Source: Moraxella porci DSM 25326 (GTDB lineage Bacteria > Pseudomonadota > Gammaproteobacteria > Pseudomonadales > Moraxellaceae). From it: DNA of 64,000 nucleotides. Below, piece by piece: positions 36,713 through 46,425 of the stretch. The notes beneath the pieces were generated by a model. It was not told the DNA's origin. It did no database searches and was given only the letters and a program-made list of their open reading frames with translations. The stretch covers positions 101,328 to 165,327 of the forward strand of contig NZ_MUYV01000002.1 in assembly GCF_002014855.1 (NCBI RefSeq), given 5' to 3'. Both the position numbers and the translations under genes were made by a program. How positions within the stretch are numbered: the first letter of the stretch is position 1; each line of letters starts with the position of its first letter.

Positions 36713-37216
36713 TCAAGTCGATAAAATCGCCACTTCTTTGACATAGCTATGAAAATCCGCCAAACTCTCATCTAGCAGCTCATCGTCGCTTAAATGCTTG
36801 GCGTATTCGATCCACAGTAGCAGCTGATAAATACTGTTAAACTCACTGGCGTTGAACTGCTTAACAAACTGCTTGATCGTCGCTTCATCTGCCAAATTCA
36901 GACGACTATACCAAGTCTCAATCTTGGCGATCTGCTCTGGTGTAAATTTACATTCAAACAACGCCGCAGTCAAACTATGGCGATCTTCTTCGACGATCAG
37001 CTTGCCGATACGCTTGATTTGGCGGTTTTTGGCGGCCGCTGAGCTGATGCTGGATAACTGTGCCAATTCGTCCAAAAAATACTCGCTGACTGGCAGATTT
37101 TTTTGTTGTTTTTTGGAGAGATTGGCAAGTGGCAAAGCTAGTGCTTGCAAGCGTTCGTGGGATTTTTTGATTTCGGTGCGAGAGACTCGCATATCCATTT
37201 TTGACCAGTCTATCAT
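36713..37216 (-). CDS. darP: ribosome biogenesis factor DarP (YjgA, DUF615)
   Basis: A 167-residue, highly charged helical protein with RVSRTEIKKSHERLQALALPL, KNRQIKRIGKLIVEEDRHSL and a C-terminal YAKHLSDDELLD-like helix, matching DUF615. DarP helps late assembly of the 50S subunit, promoting maturation of the peptidyl-transferase centre. The ATG has GAGAG four bases upstream. It lies downstream of rapZ on the same strand with a 71-base gap; joint transcription is possible. Confidence 0.9.
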   Translation of the reverse strand: MIDWSKMDMRVSRTEIKKSHERLQALALPLANLSKKQQKNLPVSEYFLDELAQLSSISSAAAKNRQIKRIGKLIVEEDRHSLTAALFECKFTPEQIAKIETWYSRLNLADEATIKQFVKQFNASEFNSIYQLLLWIEYAKHLSDDELLDESLADFHSYVKEVAILST

Positions 37217-37287
37217 AAAGCTCTCAAGTTATATTGTTCAATTTTTAATCAGTTTGGCACAGATGGCAAGCCACGCCCAAGGTTTAA

Positions 37288-38190
37288 TCAGCAGCACCAG
37301 TAGCGTTTTTCACGGTGCTTGGTTTTGATCATCATCTCATCAGGCAGCAGCTTGGCAAGCCTATCTTCCACGCCCCGTGTCACATACACCGAGCGATGCT
37401 TACCACCTGTGCAGCCGATAGCAATGGTGAGGCTGTGGCGGTTATTATGCAAGAAATTTGGCAACCACTTACCCAAAAACTCGGCGATATCATCCGCCAT
37501 CGCATCGACCTCTGGATACTGCCCAAAAAACGCCTTCACCGATTCATCTTCACCCGTCTGTGCTCGCAGTGTCTCATCCCAATGCGGATTGGGTAAAATA
37601 CGCACATCAAACACAAAATCGGCATCGATCGGCGTGCCATATTTAAAGCCAAACGACAGCAGATTCACCGTGACCTTTGTCTCAACGCCCAGATGATCAC
37701 GCACGCGCTCTTTGAGTTCATGGGTGTTTAGTAGGCTTGTGTTAATCTTTATATCAGCAAGCTGGGCGATGGGCTCGAGTAACTCAATCTCATTGTGGAT
37801 TGCCTTGGGTAGATTACCTACCGTACCATTTGCCATCAACGGATGCACACGGCGTGTCGCCCCAAATCGTGCCACCAGCACTGGCTCATCTGCCGTGACA
37901 TACAGCACTTTGATGGCGGATTCACCGTATTGGCGAATCAGCTCTTCGTGTACGGTTGGGAAATTAGACAAATCCGCCCCCGGTACACGCACATCAACGC
38001 CCAATGCGATTTTACGGATGTTGGTATCATCGGTCAAGCGAGCCACCGCCCCTGCCAGCAGTGATGGTGGCAAATTGTCGATGACATAATAGCCAAAATC
38101 CTCTAAAATATTGAGCACCGAGGTCTTGCCTGAGCCACTACGCCCTGAGACGATGATGATTGAAATTGGGCTGTCTTGTACCTGTTTCAT
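37288..38190 (-). CDS. rapZ: RNase adapter protein RapZ (YvcJ/YhbJ family)
   Basis: A 300-residue P-loop protein: IIIVSGRSGSGKTSVLNILED (Walker A 16-23), YYVIDNLPPSLL, VDVRVPGADL, and a C-terminal CTGGKHRSVYV motif typical of the family. In E. coli RapZ guides RNase E to the GlmZ small RNA to control glucosamine-6-phosphate synthase; in Moraxellaceae the target is not established, so the role is by homology. AAGG precedes the ATG. The C-terminus (EKRYWCC) is unusual in ending with two cysteines but the length is normal. Confidence 0.93.
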   Translation of the reverse strand: MKQVQDSPISIIIVSGRSGSGKTSVLNILEDFGYYVIDNLPPSLLAGAVARLTDDTNIRKIALGVDVRVPGADLSNFPTVHEELIRQYGESAIKVLYVTADEPVLVARFGATRRVHPLMANGTVGNLPKAIHNEIELLEPIAQLADIKINTSLLNTHELKERVRDHLGVETKVTVNLLSFGFKYGTPIDADFVFDVRILPNPHWDETLRAQTGEDESVKAFFGQYPEVDAMADDIAEFLGKWLPNFLHNNRHSLTIAIGCTGGKHRSVYVTRGVEDRLAKLLPDEMMIKTKHREKRYWCC

Positions 38191-38252
38191 GTGAAACCTT
38201 TTTTGTCATCAATTGACCAACGAATACCGCACCACGACCACAAGTCTGCGCG

Positions 38253-39101
38253 CTATCTTGCTTGGGCCAAATCTACTTCCAGATTATCCAACAGGCGTGC
38301 CTTGCCAAGCCATGCCGCCGCCAAAATCACCAAAGCTCTGTCCGCTTGGCTGACAGTTTGTAATTGTCGATTATAAATTTCTAGATAATCTACCACAAAG
38401 CCTGATTGGATCAGCGTCGCCTTGGCATCATCAATCAAAGCATCATAATCAATGATACTTGCCCGTGCAAGCTTGTCCGCCAATGCTTGCAATGTCTGAG
38501 ATAGCACAGGTGCGACCGCTCGCTCATCGGCACTCAGATACTGGTTGCGTGATGACAATGCCAAACCGTCATCAGCTCGCACGATGTCAGCACCAATGAT
38601 GTCAATACCAAAGTTCAGCTCATCATTGAGCTGTCTGATGATGGCAAGCTGTTGGTAGTCTTTTTTGCCAAAGACCGCCACATCAGGACGCACGATGTTG
38701 AATAATTTACTCACCACCAAACCTACGCCATCAAAATGCGTCGGACGGGATTTGCCGCAGAGTAGCTTGGTAATCTCACCTGAGAGCACCTGCACATTGG
38801 GCGGATAAGTCGGATACATCTCATCGACGCTCGGCGCAAAAACAAAATCTACGCCCACATCACTGAGTGCCGCCACATCTGCATCCAGCGTGCGTGGATA
38901 GCTATCAAAATCCTCACCCACGCCAAACTGTGTCGGATTGACAAAAATACTCACCACCACGACATCGGCATGGGTGCGAGCGATTTTGGCAAGGGTCAAA
39001 TGCCCCTCATGCAGATTGCCCATCGTCGGCACTAAGGCGATTTTGCCTTGTGTCGCAGACAATGCAGATCGCAGCTCAGTGATGGTATGAAAAATTTGCA
39101 T
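38253..39101 (-). CDS. panC: pantothenate synthetase
   Basis: A 282-residue ligase with the adenylate-forming HIGH-type motif PTMGNLHEGHLTL (about 25-37), VSIFVNPTQFGVGEDFDSYPRT, VFGKKDYQQLAIIRQLN and LALSSRNQYLS. It condenses pantoate with beta-alanine using ATP, the last step of pantothenate synthesis. It follows panB with a 30-base gap. The gene for the aspartate decarboxylase panD, which supplies beta-alanine, is not in the window. Confidence 0.96.
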   Translation of the reverse strand: MQIFHTITELRSALSATQGKIALVPTMGNLHEGHLTLAKIARTHADVVVVSIFVNPTQFGVGEDFDSYPRTLDADVAALSDVGVDFVFAPSVDEMYPTYPPNVQVLSGEITKLLCGKSRPTHFDGVGLVVSKLFNIVRPDVAVFGKKDYQQLAIIRQLNDELNFGIDIIGADIVRADDGLALSSRNQYLSADERAVAPVLSQTLQALADKLARASIIDYDALIDDAKATLIQSGFVVDYLEIYNRQLQTVSQADRALVILAAAWLGKARLLDNLEVDLAQAR

Positions 39102-39131
39102 CAGCGTATCCTTATTGTTGTTATTATGGGA

Positions 39132-39959
39132 TTAAAAGGTATGCTCATCGGTTGGGAAAGCTTGGCTCTTGACTGCTTGATGATAAGCAGCAAATGCCCC
39201 TGTGATATCGCCTGTCACATTGGTGCTGTCTGTCATGAAATTTTTGACAAATTTGGCAGGCTTACGAGTATAAACACCCAGCATATCATGCATGACAAGC
39301 ACTTGACCGTCAGTATCCACGCCTGCACCGATACCGATGACTGGCACGCTGACCGATTGGGTTACTTGCTTGGCAAGTGTCGCTGGCACGCACTCAAGCA
39401 GTACCATCGCTGCACCTGCCTGCACCAAAATCTGCACATCCTCCAGTAGCTTGGCAGCAGCTTCATCAGTCTTGCCCTGCACCTTATAGCCGCCAAAGAT
39501 ATTGACAAGCTGTGGCGTCAGCCCCAAATGCACGCAAGTCGGCACGCCTGCTTGTGCCAGTACTCGTACCGTCTCGGCAAGCTCACGACCACCTTCGATT
39601 TTGACGACATTGGCACCAGCTTGCATCACAGCACGGCTACTATTGATGGCATCAGACAAAGTTGCATAACTCAAAAATGGCAAATCGCATAAAATCAGTG
39701 CAGTGCGATTGGCACGGGCGATATTGGCAGTGTGATATGCCATATCCGCCACCGTCACAGGCAGAGTCGAATCATGACCCTGCACCACCATGCCCAGACT
39801 GTCACCGACCAAAATGGTCTCAATCCCTGCTTGATCCATCGTATGGGCAAAACTGGCATCATAGCAAGTTAGGCAAGAGAATTTCTCACCTTTGGCTTTG
39901 AGTTTGTTTAGCGTGCTTAAGGTGACTGGTGGCTTGGCAGGTGTGGCAAGATAGCTCAT
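39132..39959 (-). CDS. panB: 3-methyl-2-oxobutanoate hydroxymethyltransferase
   Basis: A 275-residue enzyme. The start at 39959 ([20 protein letters not shown]) is preferred; the longer frame would add 30 residues without family similarity and run into folK. Motifs: [39 protein letters not shown], and [11 protein letters not shown]. It transfers a hydroxymethyl group from methylene-tetrahydrofolate to 2-oxoisovalerate, making ketopantoate. It stands between folK (a folate gene) and panC, so it links folate cofactor supply and CoA synthesis in one run. Confidence 0.96.
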   Translation of the reverse strand: MSYLATPAKPPVTLSTLNKLKAKGEKFSCLTCYDASFAHTMDQAGIETILVGDSLGMVVQGHDSTLPVTVADMAYHTANIARANRTALILCDLPFLSYATLSDAINSSRAVMQAGANVVKIEGGRELAETVRVLAQAGVPTCVHLGLTPQLVNIFGGYKVQGKTDEAAAKLLEDVQILVQAGAAMVLLECVPATLAKQVTQSVSVPVIGIGAGVDTDGQVLVMHDMLGVYTRKPAKFVKNFMTDSTNVTGDITGAFAAYHQAVKSQAFPTDEHTF

Positions 39960-40032
39960 TATTATAATTCCAAAATTGTCATTGCAAAATCTTAGCCAAA
40001 AATGGCTTGGCGATTGCTGGATTAATGGTGGT

Positions 40033-40533
40033 TTATTTTGCCAATTCAAGCCCTTGCCAATCTTGGGCGGCAGGTAGCTGTGCCAATGCTTGCCCCTGCA
40101 CCATCAAGTCAGGCGTCAGCTCAAGTAGTGGAATCAGCACAAAATTACGCAGCATCAGCTCTTTGTGCGGGACAATCAGTCGCTCGCTATCGATCATGGC
40201 ATCGCCATACAGCAGAACATCGACATCTAGACTTCGCTCACCCCAATGGCGTAGCCGTACCCGCCCTGCGCCCGTCTCAAGGCTTTGGCAAAAATCAAGC
40301 AATGCCAAGGGTGATAAGCGGGTCTTTGCCATCAATACCGCATTGACAAAATCAGGCTGATCGGTGACGCCATACGCCTTGGATGTATATAGCGATGACA
40401 CCTTAACACCATCAAAATCATCACTATCTACAAACGCTGTGATGGCGTTACCGATATGCTCGGTGGGCGTGCCAAGCGCATTGCTGATATTGCCACCAAG
40501 TCCGATATAACAAATGGTCATCTGTCCATCCAT
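40033..40533 (-). CDS. folK: 2-amino-4-hydroxy-6-hydroxymethyldihydropteridine pyrophosphokinase
   Basis: A protein of about 166 residues with [13 protein letters not shown] near the start, [37 protein letters not shown] (the HPPK signature with Asp pair) and [13 protein letters not shown]. It pyrophosphorylates 6-hydroxymethyl-dihydropterin in folate synthesis. The start is ambiguous: GTG 40536 overlaps the pcnB stop, ATG 40533 follows at once, and ATG 40521 would leave [11 protein letters not shown], the most family-like N-terminus. The pcnB-folK order is conserved in many Gammaproteobacteria. Confidence 0.93.
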   Translation of the reverse strand: MDGQMTICYIGLGGNISNALGTPTEHIGNAITAFVDSDDFDGVKVSSLYTSKAYGVTDQPDFVNAVLMAKTRLSPLALLDFCQSLETGAGRVRLRHWGERSLDVDVLLYGDAMIDSERLIVPHKELMLRNFVLIPLLELTPDLMVQGQALAQLPAAQDWQGLELAK

Positions 40534-42392
40534 CACTCATCTGCCTTCGGCTTGGCATTGGATTTGCGACGGCGGCGTTTTGGCTTGTCTGTCGCATCAT
40601 CCGCCACCACAGTGGCATTGGAGTTGGCTGTTGATTGATTTGCCTTAGCTTTACTGCTTGGCTTGGCAGCTTTGGTGCGTTTGTTGCTGGCTTTTGGCTT
40701 GGACTGCTTGGCCTGACGGCGTTTTGGCGTGGCGCTTTCTTGACTGAATAAGTCATCATCTTGCGCTGCCACATCGCTTTCACTAAGTCCAGCTTCGCGC
40801 TCGATGATAGAAAGGCTTGATGATGGCTTGCGCTTACGATGGCGCGATGGCGGAATGTATGGCTCGTCATTGGCCAGCAATTTGGCAAAATCCGCCTCAC
40901 TAAACTGCACTGGATCAAATACAGGCACAGGCTTAGCCGGCTCAAGCTGCGCTACTTTTAAAGATTTGGCAGCATCTTTGACCACAGCCTCAGCGCCCGG
41001 CACCACGAACAGTGGCTCAGGGCGCGTGGCAATCACCTCATCACTACGCAGTGACAGCTCTCGCAGCTGATCGAGTTCGCGGCTTTTGGCATCTTTATTG
41101 CGCTCACGGCGGCGACGCTTGGGAATGCCTGATTCGGATCCGAAATTCTCAATCATCAGCGCTTTATCGGCAGCCGATGCCTCTTGATAGGCTTGCCACC
41201 ATGCGCCCATGCCATTGGTCGGCTCAGTGAGCGGATGATTGTCATGGCTTTCTCGCAGCACCAAAAAGTCAAATGCCGCGCGAAACTTCGGCAAGCGCTC
41301 AAGATTGGCGATGTCACGCACGTGTGGATTGACAAGCTTTGGCTGCAAGATCCAAATATCGCTGATAAATTGCTCGGCAAACTTTGGAATCGCGGTTTTG
41401 ATGCGCTGGGCATCGATGGTTTTTTCGGCAGCTTTGAGCTGTGCTTCATAAAATGGCAAGCCACGTTTTTTGTATTTTGCCAATTGATGCAGATAATTTT
41501 CCCACAGCATCGCTGCATAAAAGAACGCAGGATTGACGCTTTTGCCCATCGCCACACGACGATCGGTATTGATCGCTACCGCTGTCATCAGCGCAGTCGG
41601 CTCATTTGGCGCATAATTCATCAAGCTGTTCATCGCGCCATGTTCAAATAGTAAAGGCAACAGCGCAGCCAAATAGCCGCCGCCAAACATCTTTTGGCTC
41701 TCGTCATACAAACGATGCGCTGATACTTGCTCAAGTAGCGCCCAATTATCCTCATGAAATTGAGCCGCCAACGCATCATCAAACTCAAAGCCCAATTTTG
41801 CCTTAAAGCGCAATGCGCGCAATAGGCGCACAGGGTCTTCTTCAATGCGTACACGCGCATCACCCAATAGGCGCAAAACCTTATTTTCGATGTCATCGAG
41901 CGCACCACAAAAATCCAGTACCTCGCCTTTGATCGGCTGATAATACAAGGCATTGATACTAAAATCACGGCGCGCAAAATCTTGCTCAATATCACCCCAG
42001 ACATTATCTCGAGTAATCATACCCTCATCCGTGGTGTGCGTGTCATCCTTGGGCGGCGCACGAAAAGTCGCCACCTCAATCATCTCACGGCCTGAATACA
42101 CATGAGCCAGCTGAAAACGACGCCCGATGATACGGCAACGACCGCCAAAAATCGCCTTAATCTCATAAGGTCGTGCGTCGGTGACGGCATCAAAATCTTT
42201 GGGCGCAAGGCCAAGCAAGCTGTCACGCACACCGCCACCGACGATGTACGCTTCAAAGCCTGCTTTATGGAGTGCGCCGATGACCTCGACGATGCTGTGC
42301 GGCAAGCTGCCTTTTTGTAGTTGCAGGGATTTTGCCGAATGCGTGGTACGCATGATTTTCTTTTGTTTTGGCTTTTTAGGCGATCTGCCCAT
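40533..42392 (-). CDS. pcnB: poly(A) polymerase I
   Basis: A 619-residue nucleotidyltransferase: AYIVGGGVRDSLLGLAPKDFDAVTDARP (G-G plus DxD, about 49-75), RRDFSINALYY and ARVRIEEDPVRLLRALRFKAKLGF identify PcnB rather than a CCA-adding enzyme. It adds short poly(A) tails that mark RNA for decay. The last 200 or so residues are Lys/Arg/Pro/Ala-rich and of low complexity, ending in a KPKRRRRKSNAKPK tail; basic C-terminal extensions occur in this family but this one is long (E. coli PcnB is about 465). Start at 42392 gives a basic N-terminus. Confidence 0.94.
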   Translation of the reverse strand: MGRSPKKPKQKKIMRTTHSAKSLQLQKGSLPHSIVEVIGALHKAGFEAYIVGGGVRDSLLGLAPKDFDAVTDARPYEIKAIFGGRCRIIGRRFQLAHVYSGREMIEVATFRAPPKDDTHTTDEGMITRDNVWGDIEQDFARRDFSINALYYQPIKGEVLDFCGALDDIENKVLRLLGDARVRIEEDPVRLLRALRFKAKLGFEFDDALAAQFHEDNWALLEQVSAHRLYDESQKMFGGGYLAALLPLLFEHGAMNSLMNYAPNEPTALMTAVAINTDRRVAMGKSVNPAFFYAAMLWENYLHQLAKYKKRGLPFYEAQLKAAEKTIDAQRIKTAIPKFAEQFISDIWILQPKLVNPHVRDIANLERLPKFRAAFDFLVLRESHDNHPLTEPTNGMGAWWQAYQEASAADKALMIENFGSESGIPKRRRRERNKDAKSRELDQLRELSLRSDEVIATRPEPLFVVPGAEAVVKDAAKSLKVAQLEPAKPVPVFDPVQFSEADFAKLLANDEPYIPPSRHRKRKPSSSLSIIEREAGLSESDVAAQDDDLFSQESATPKRRQAKQSKPKASNKRTKAAKPSSKAKANQSTANSNATVVADDATDKPKRRRRKSNAKPKADE

Positions 42393-42571
42393 GCCTACTC
42401 CTTGATGTTGGGAAATGTCCCATAAAGTTATCTTACTAAACCCTTTATTTTAACGCGTATCTGCCAAAAAAGCGAATAAAAAACACAATTTCATCACATC
42501 ACTGCCCTTTTGAGGCATAGAATGTGCCAGCGCGATACGGTGGCGAACCTGTCAATTTGGCCAAACTCTGG

Positions 42572-42913
42572 TTAGCGAGACATGACGCTTAGGCGATGGC
42601 GATTTTTGTTTAAAGTCGCAGCACCAATGCCCTTGACATATAGCAGCTCATCGACGCTGACAAAGCTGCCATTGGCTTTACGATACTCGACGATGGCAGC
42701 TGCAGTGGTATGCCCGATGCCTGTCAATGAAGTCAGCTCGGCAGCACTGGCGGTGTTGATATTGATGATCTTGGCATGCGTGCGATCATATTCTGTTAAG
42801 GCCTCATAAGCGCTGATGGCATCAGGATAGCACTGCTTGGGCGTGACTGTGTTTGCCAATGACTGATGAGTAATACTTAATAATATCAATATGGATAGCG
42901 CGCATCTTTTCAT
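42572..42913 (-). CDS. ComEA-like helix-hairpin-helix DNA-binding protein
   Basis: About 113 residues: a signal peptide (MKRCALSILILLSITHQSLA) then a ComEA-type double helix-hairpin-helix region with ININTASAAELTSLTGIGHTTA and DELLYVKGIGAATLNKNRH. Such proteins bind DNA in the periplasm during natural transformation. The start at 42913 is chosen for AGGG five bases upstream; it overlaps the mazG stop, so the two genes are coupled. Frames starting at 42916 or 42943 are possible. The E. coli relative YbaV has no known transformation role, so function is inferred. Confidence 0.82.
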   Translation of the reverse strand: MKRCALSILILLSITHQSLANTVTPKQCYPDAISAYEALTEYDRTHAKIININTASAAELTSLTGIGHTTAAAIVEYRKANGSFVSVDELLYVKGIGAATLNKNRHRLSVMSR

Positions 42914-43716
42914 CATAGCCCTGTTGTCTTTGCCAAATCCCACAGCCGATCCATCTCATCAAGCGTCGCATCATTCACCGATTTGTCTTGTTCGATAAGC
43001 CGATCTTCGATAAACTCAAAGCGTCGGCGAAACTTCATCACCGCTCCCAAAGTCGCCATCTCACTATTGACACCAAGCTTGCGAGCGACATTCACCAAGC
43101 TAAAGAAACAATCACCGATCTCATCACTCACCTTTTGGCTATCGATGTTTGCTTTATCCAGATAATTACCCTTGGCATCACGGATCAGCTCAGCAAGCTC
43201 GCCGATTTCTTCATATAGTTTTGCCACAGCACCATCAAGATGATCCCAATCAAAGCCGACTTTGGCAGCGGCTTTTTGGACATCTTGGGCTTGCATAAGA
43301 CTACTGCCTGCATTGACATCCAAGATACGGCGTGGTGGCTTGCCTTGATTTTCAAGCGTTTTAATCTCATCCCAACGGCGTTTGACATCTTCGTCAGTTT
43401 TTAGATTTTCTTTATCAAATACATGGGGATGGCGACGGATTAATTTTTCCATCAGCTGATAAATCACATCACCAAAATCAAACTTACCCTGCTCGCAGTA
43501 CAAATGTGCGTGAAACACGACTTGCAATAGTACATCACCAAGCTCGCCTTTGATATCATCCATATCACCACGCCCGACGGCTTCAGCAAGCTCATAGGCC
43601 TCTTCGATGGCGTATGGCACTAGGCTTTGGTTGGTCTGCTTGGCATCCCACGGGCAGTCTCGTCGCAGGCGCGCCATCAAAGCAAGTAAATCGGCAATGT
43701 CTCGGCTTGGGGTCAT
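42913..43716 (-). CDS. mazG: nucleoside triphosphate pyrophosphohydrolase MazG
   Basis: A 267-residue protein with two MazG domains: LRRDCPWDAKQTNQSLVPYA and EEAYELAEAVGRGDMDDIKGEL in the first, and LYEEIGELAELIRDA plus ISDEIGDCFFSLVNVAR in the second, each with the E-E-x-x-D metal-binding set. It hydrolyses NTPs and dNTPs to monophosphates, including damaged ones, and in E. coli influences ppGpp level. Full length compared with E. coli MazG (263). It leads the short mazG-comEA operon. Confidence 0.95.
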   Translation of the reverse strand: MTPSRDIADLLALMARLRRDCPWDAKQTNQSLVPYAIEEAYELAEAVGRGDMDDIKGELGDVLLQVVFHAHLYCEQGKFDFGDVIYQLMEKLIRRHPHVFDKENLKTDEDVKRRWDEIKTLENQGKPPRRILDVNAGSSLMQAQDVQKAAAKVGFDWDHLDGAVAKLYEEIGELAELIRDAKGNYLDKANIDSQKVSDEIGDCFFSLVNVARKLGVNSEMATLGAVMKFRRRFEFIEDRLIEQDKSVNDATLDEMDRLWDLAKTTGL

Positions 43717-43727
43717 GTGATTATCCT

Positions 43728-43770
43728 AAAATAAAACCATCGATGGGTATGATACCACAATCGATGGTTT
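43728..43770 (-). terminator. terminator of cysK
   Basis: AACCATCGAT pairs exactly with ATCGATGGTT around a 15-base loop. On the minus strand TTTTATTTT follows; on the plus strand six T follow, so it could also work in reverse. Confidence 0.85.
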
Positions 43771-43793
43771 TTTGAGTGTTTTGCCTTGGCGGA

Positions 43794-44723
43794 TTATTGT
43801 GCCAAATCTGCAAACAATGCGGTCGATAAATAACGCTCGCCTGATGATGGGATAATCACCACAATCAGCTTGCCTGCGTTCTCATCACGAGCCGCCAGCT
43901 CCAGTGCCGCTTTTACTGCCGCACCTGATGAAATACCAACAAGCAGACCTTCTTTGGCAGCCAACTCACGAGCCACCTTAAAGGCATCGTCATTCGCCAC
44001 CGTCACAATCTCATCATAAATCTCGGTGTTCAGCACCGCTGGCACAAAGCCTGCACCGATGCCTTGGATTGGATGTGGGCCTTTTTGACCGCCAGAGAGT
44101 ACCGGTGATGCTTGTGGTTCGACGGCGACGACTTGCACACTGTCTTTTTTGGCTTTTAATACTTCGCCCACCCCTGTGATGGTGCCGCCTGTACCCACGC
44201 CTGCGACCAAGATATCCACTTGACCGTCAGTATCATTCCAAATCTCTTGGGCAGTGGTGTCACGATGCACTTGCGGATTGGCAGCATTGTCAAATTGGCG
44301 TGGCATAAAATAACCATCTTGCGCGGCAAGCTCATTCGCCTTAGCGATCGCACCGCCCATGCCCTCAGCTGCTGGTGTCAGTACAAGCTCAGCGCCATAT
44401 GCACGCAGCAGTGCACGACGCTCAAGGCTCATGCTCTCAGGCATGGTGATGACAAGCTTATAACCGCGCGCCGCTGCTACCATTGCAAGGCCAATGCCAG
44501 TATTGCCACTGGTCGCCTCGACGATGGTGGTGTCTTTGGTGATTTGACCTGATTTTTCGGCATCATCAATCATCGCAAGAGCAATGCGATCCTTGACAGA
44601 GCTTGCAGGGTTAAATGATTCAAGCTTCACCACCACACGAGCCTTAAGCCCTGCTGTTAGGTTTGATAGCTCAACCAGCGGTGTATTGCCAACGAGTTCG
44701 GTGATATTTTTGGCGATTTTCAT
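43794..44723 (-). CDS. cysK: cysteine synthase A (O-acetylserine sulfhydrylase)
   Basis: A 309-residue PLP enzyme. The start at 44723 ([20 protein letters not shown]) has AGGGAG seven bases upstream; an upstream frame adding 22 residues is rejected. The PLP lysine lies in [16 protein letters not shown] (about 41), with [13 protein letters not shown] as the substrate loop and [12 protein letters not shown] for phosphate binding. It makes cysteine from O-acetylserine and sulfide. CysK rather than CysM is favoured by the loop sequence. Monocistronic, divergent from the phosphomannomutase gene. Confidence 0.95.
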   Translation of the reverse strand: MKIAKNITELVGNTPLVELSNLTAGLKARVVVKLESFNPASSVKDRIALAMIDDAEKSGQITKDTTIVEATSGNTGIGLAMVAAARGYKLVITMPESMSLERRALLRAYGAELVLTPAAEGMGGAIAKANELAAQDGYFMPRQFDNAANPQVHRDTTAQEIWNDTDGQVDILVAGVGTGGTITGVGEVLKAKKDSVQVVAVEPQASPVLSGGQKGPHPIQGIGAGFVPAVLNTEIYDEIVTVANDDAFKVARELAAKEGLLVGISSGAAVKAALELAARDENAGKLIVVIIPSSGERYLSTALFADLAQ

Positions 44724-44756
44724 AAAAAACTCCCTAGATGTGATTATTGTGCTATT

Positions 44757-44765
44757 AGCATAGCA
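44757..44765 (-). promoter_or_regulatory. candidate promoter of cysK (extended -10)
   Basis: On the minus strand TGCTATGCT gives a TG-extended -10 about 34 bases before the ATG. The -35 is weak, consistent with an activator (for example a CysB-like protein) that cannot be shown from sequence. Confidence 0.4.
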
Positions 44766-44877
44766 AATTTTTTGATAATTTACCGCCAAATTCTTAGTCC
44801 AAAAATTGATAAACTTATGCGCAGATAAGCACTTTTGTAAAACTTTACCAAATCTAGCTACATCACAGCCTAAGTCA

Positions 44878-44886
44878 TGCTACAAT
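44878..44886 (+). promoter_or_regulatory. candidate promoter of the phosphomannomutase gene (extended -10)
   Basis: TGCTACAAT is a TG-extended -10 about 35 bases before the ATG at 44921. No good -35 is visible. Confidence 0.42.
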
Positions 44887-44920
44887 AGGTCATCATTTGT
44901 TCAACTCATTAGGAAAAATT

Positions 44921-46345
44921 ATGAGCACATACGCCCCAATGACCATCGACTGCTTTAAGGCTTATGATGTGCGTGGCGAGCTTGGCGTCAATCTGGACGA
45001 GTCCATCGCTTATCGCATCGGCCGTGCTTTTGCACAGATTTTGGCAAATAATACCACGCACAACCGGCCTGCCATCGTCATCGGTGCAGACATTCGCCCA
45101 TCAAGCTTTGATCTAAAAGCAGCCGCCATCGAGGGCATCACCGATGCTGGTGTCGATGTGATTGACCTTGGCATGACAGGCACCGAAGAAGTGTATTTTG
45201 CCACCAGTTTTTATGATGCTATCGGTGGCATCGAAGTCACCGCAAGCCACAACCCGATTAATTATAATGGCTTAAAAATGGTGCGTGAAAATTCTCGCCC
45301 AATCAGTGCTGATACAGGACTGGCTGAAGTACGTGCCTTGGCAGAAAGTGGTGAGTTTATTGATGCACCAAAAGGGCGAGTGATTGAAAAATCAGACAAA
45401 ACCGCCTACATCGATAAACTGATGAGCTTTGTGGATACCGCCAAATTCACCGCCAAAAAAATCATCGTCAATAGCGGCAACGGCTCAGCAGGCCCTGTGG
45501 TCGATGCCATCGAAGCACGCTTAGCAGCAGCTGGTGCGCCGATTGAGCTCATCAAAGTGCATCATACGCCTGATGGCAGTTTCCCAAATGGTATCCCAAA
45601 CCCGATGATCATCGCCAACCAAGCATCGACCCGTGATGCTGTGCTTACGCATCAGGCGGATTTTGGTGTGGCGTTCGATGGCGACTTTGACCGCTGTTTT
45701 TTGTTTGATGCTGATGGTCGATTTATCGATGGCAGTTATGTTGTTGGTATGCTTGCGGCGGCATTTTTACAAAAGCATCAGGGCGAGACCATCGTCTATG
45801 ACCCACGCGTGATTTATAACACCGAACACGTCATCGAGCAGCTGGGAGGCACACCAGCGCTGAGCAAATCTGGACATTCATTCATCAAGCAAGTGATGCG
45901 TGAAACGGGTGCCATCTATGGTGGCGAGATGTCAGCACATCATTATTTCAAAGAATTTTTCTACTGCGACAGCGGTATGGTGCCGTGGCTGCTATTGATT
46001 GAGCTGTTATCAGTGACGGGCAAATCTTTGGCAGAGCTTGTCGATGACTATATCACTGCACATCCAAGTTCAGGCGAGCTCAATTTCAAGCTTGGACAAA
46101 CTGACGCCACCACCATCAGCCAAGCTTTAGAGGATAAATATGTCTCACTCAATCCTGCCAAAAACACGCTTGATGGCTTAAGTCTTGACTTTGGCGATTG
46201 GCGATTTAATCTGCGTTCGAGCAACACTGAGCCTTTGATTCGCCTAAATATCGAGACGCGCGGTGATGCGGATTTGCTTGATGAGAAAGTGCGTGAAATC
46301 ATGGCATTGTTAGATGCGCATGGTGCGGTGCGTGCCGACCACTAG
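44921..46345 (+). CDS. manB: phosphomannomutase (possibly also phosphoglucomutase)
   Basis: A 474-residue alpha-D-phosphohexomutase. The start at 44921 (MSTYAPMTIDCFKAYDVRGE) has AGGA six bases upstream. The phosphoserine loop is VTASHNPINYNGLKMVRE, the metal loop is VAFDGDFDRCFLFD, sugar selection is at IYGGEMSAHHYFKEFFYCDSG, and the C-terminal phosphate site is RSSNTEPLIRLNIETR. It interconverts mannose-6-phosphate and mannose-1-phosphate; enzymes of this subgroup may also use glucose phosphates, which would feed GalU. It is not linked to a polysaccharide locus here. Could equally be named cpsG or algC. Confidence 0.9.
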   Translation: MSTYAPMTIDCFKAYDVRGELGVNLDESIAYRIGRAFAQILANNTTHNRPAIVIGADIRPSSFDLKAAAIEGITDAGVDVIDLGMTGTEEVYFATSFYDAIGGIEVTASHNPINYNGLKMVRENSRPISADTGLAEVRALAESGEFIDAPKGRVIEKSDKTAYIDKLMSFVDTAKFTAKKIIVNSGNGSAGPVVDAIEARLAAAGAPIELIKVHHTPDGSFPNGIPNPMIIANQASTRDAVLTHQADFGVAFDGDFDRCFLFDADGRFIDGSYVVGMLAAAFLQKHQGETIVYDPRVIYNTEHVIEQLGGTPALSKSGHSFIKQVMRETGAIYGGEMSAHHYFKEFFYCDSGMVPWLLLIELLSVTGKSLAELVDDYITAHPSSGELNFKLGQTDATTISQALEDKYVSLNPAKNTLDGLSLDFGDWRFNLRSSNTEPLIRLNIETRGDADLLDEKVREIMALLDAHGAVRADH

Positions 46346-46379
46346 GCCAGTTAGAAAACTCATTGATAACATACCCCAG

Positions 46380-46414
46380 CAAAACCCTTTGACAAGTGAC
46401 AGCAAAGGGTTTTG
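46380..46414. terminator. terminator between converging manB and qmcA
   Basis: Perfect 12-bp stem CAAAACCCTTTG / CAAAGGGTTTTG with an 11-base loop, between two converging genes; the T-tract is only partly present on each strand. Confidence 0.78.
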
Positions 46415-46425
46415 GTTTGAGGGTA

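Noticed and set aside
40448-40945. 165-codon frame in the 3' part of pcnB
   Set aside because: Alternative frame on the same strand across the low-complexity basic tail; composition explains the absence of stops.
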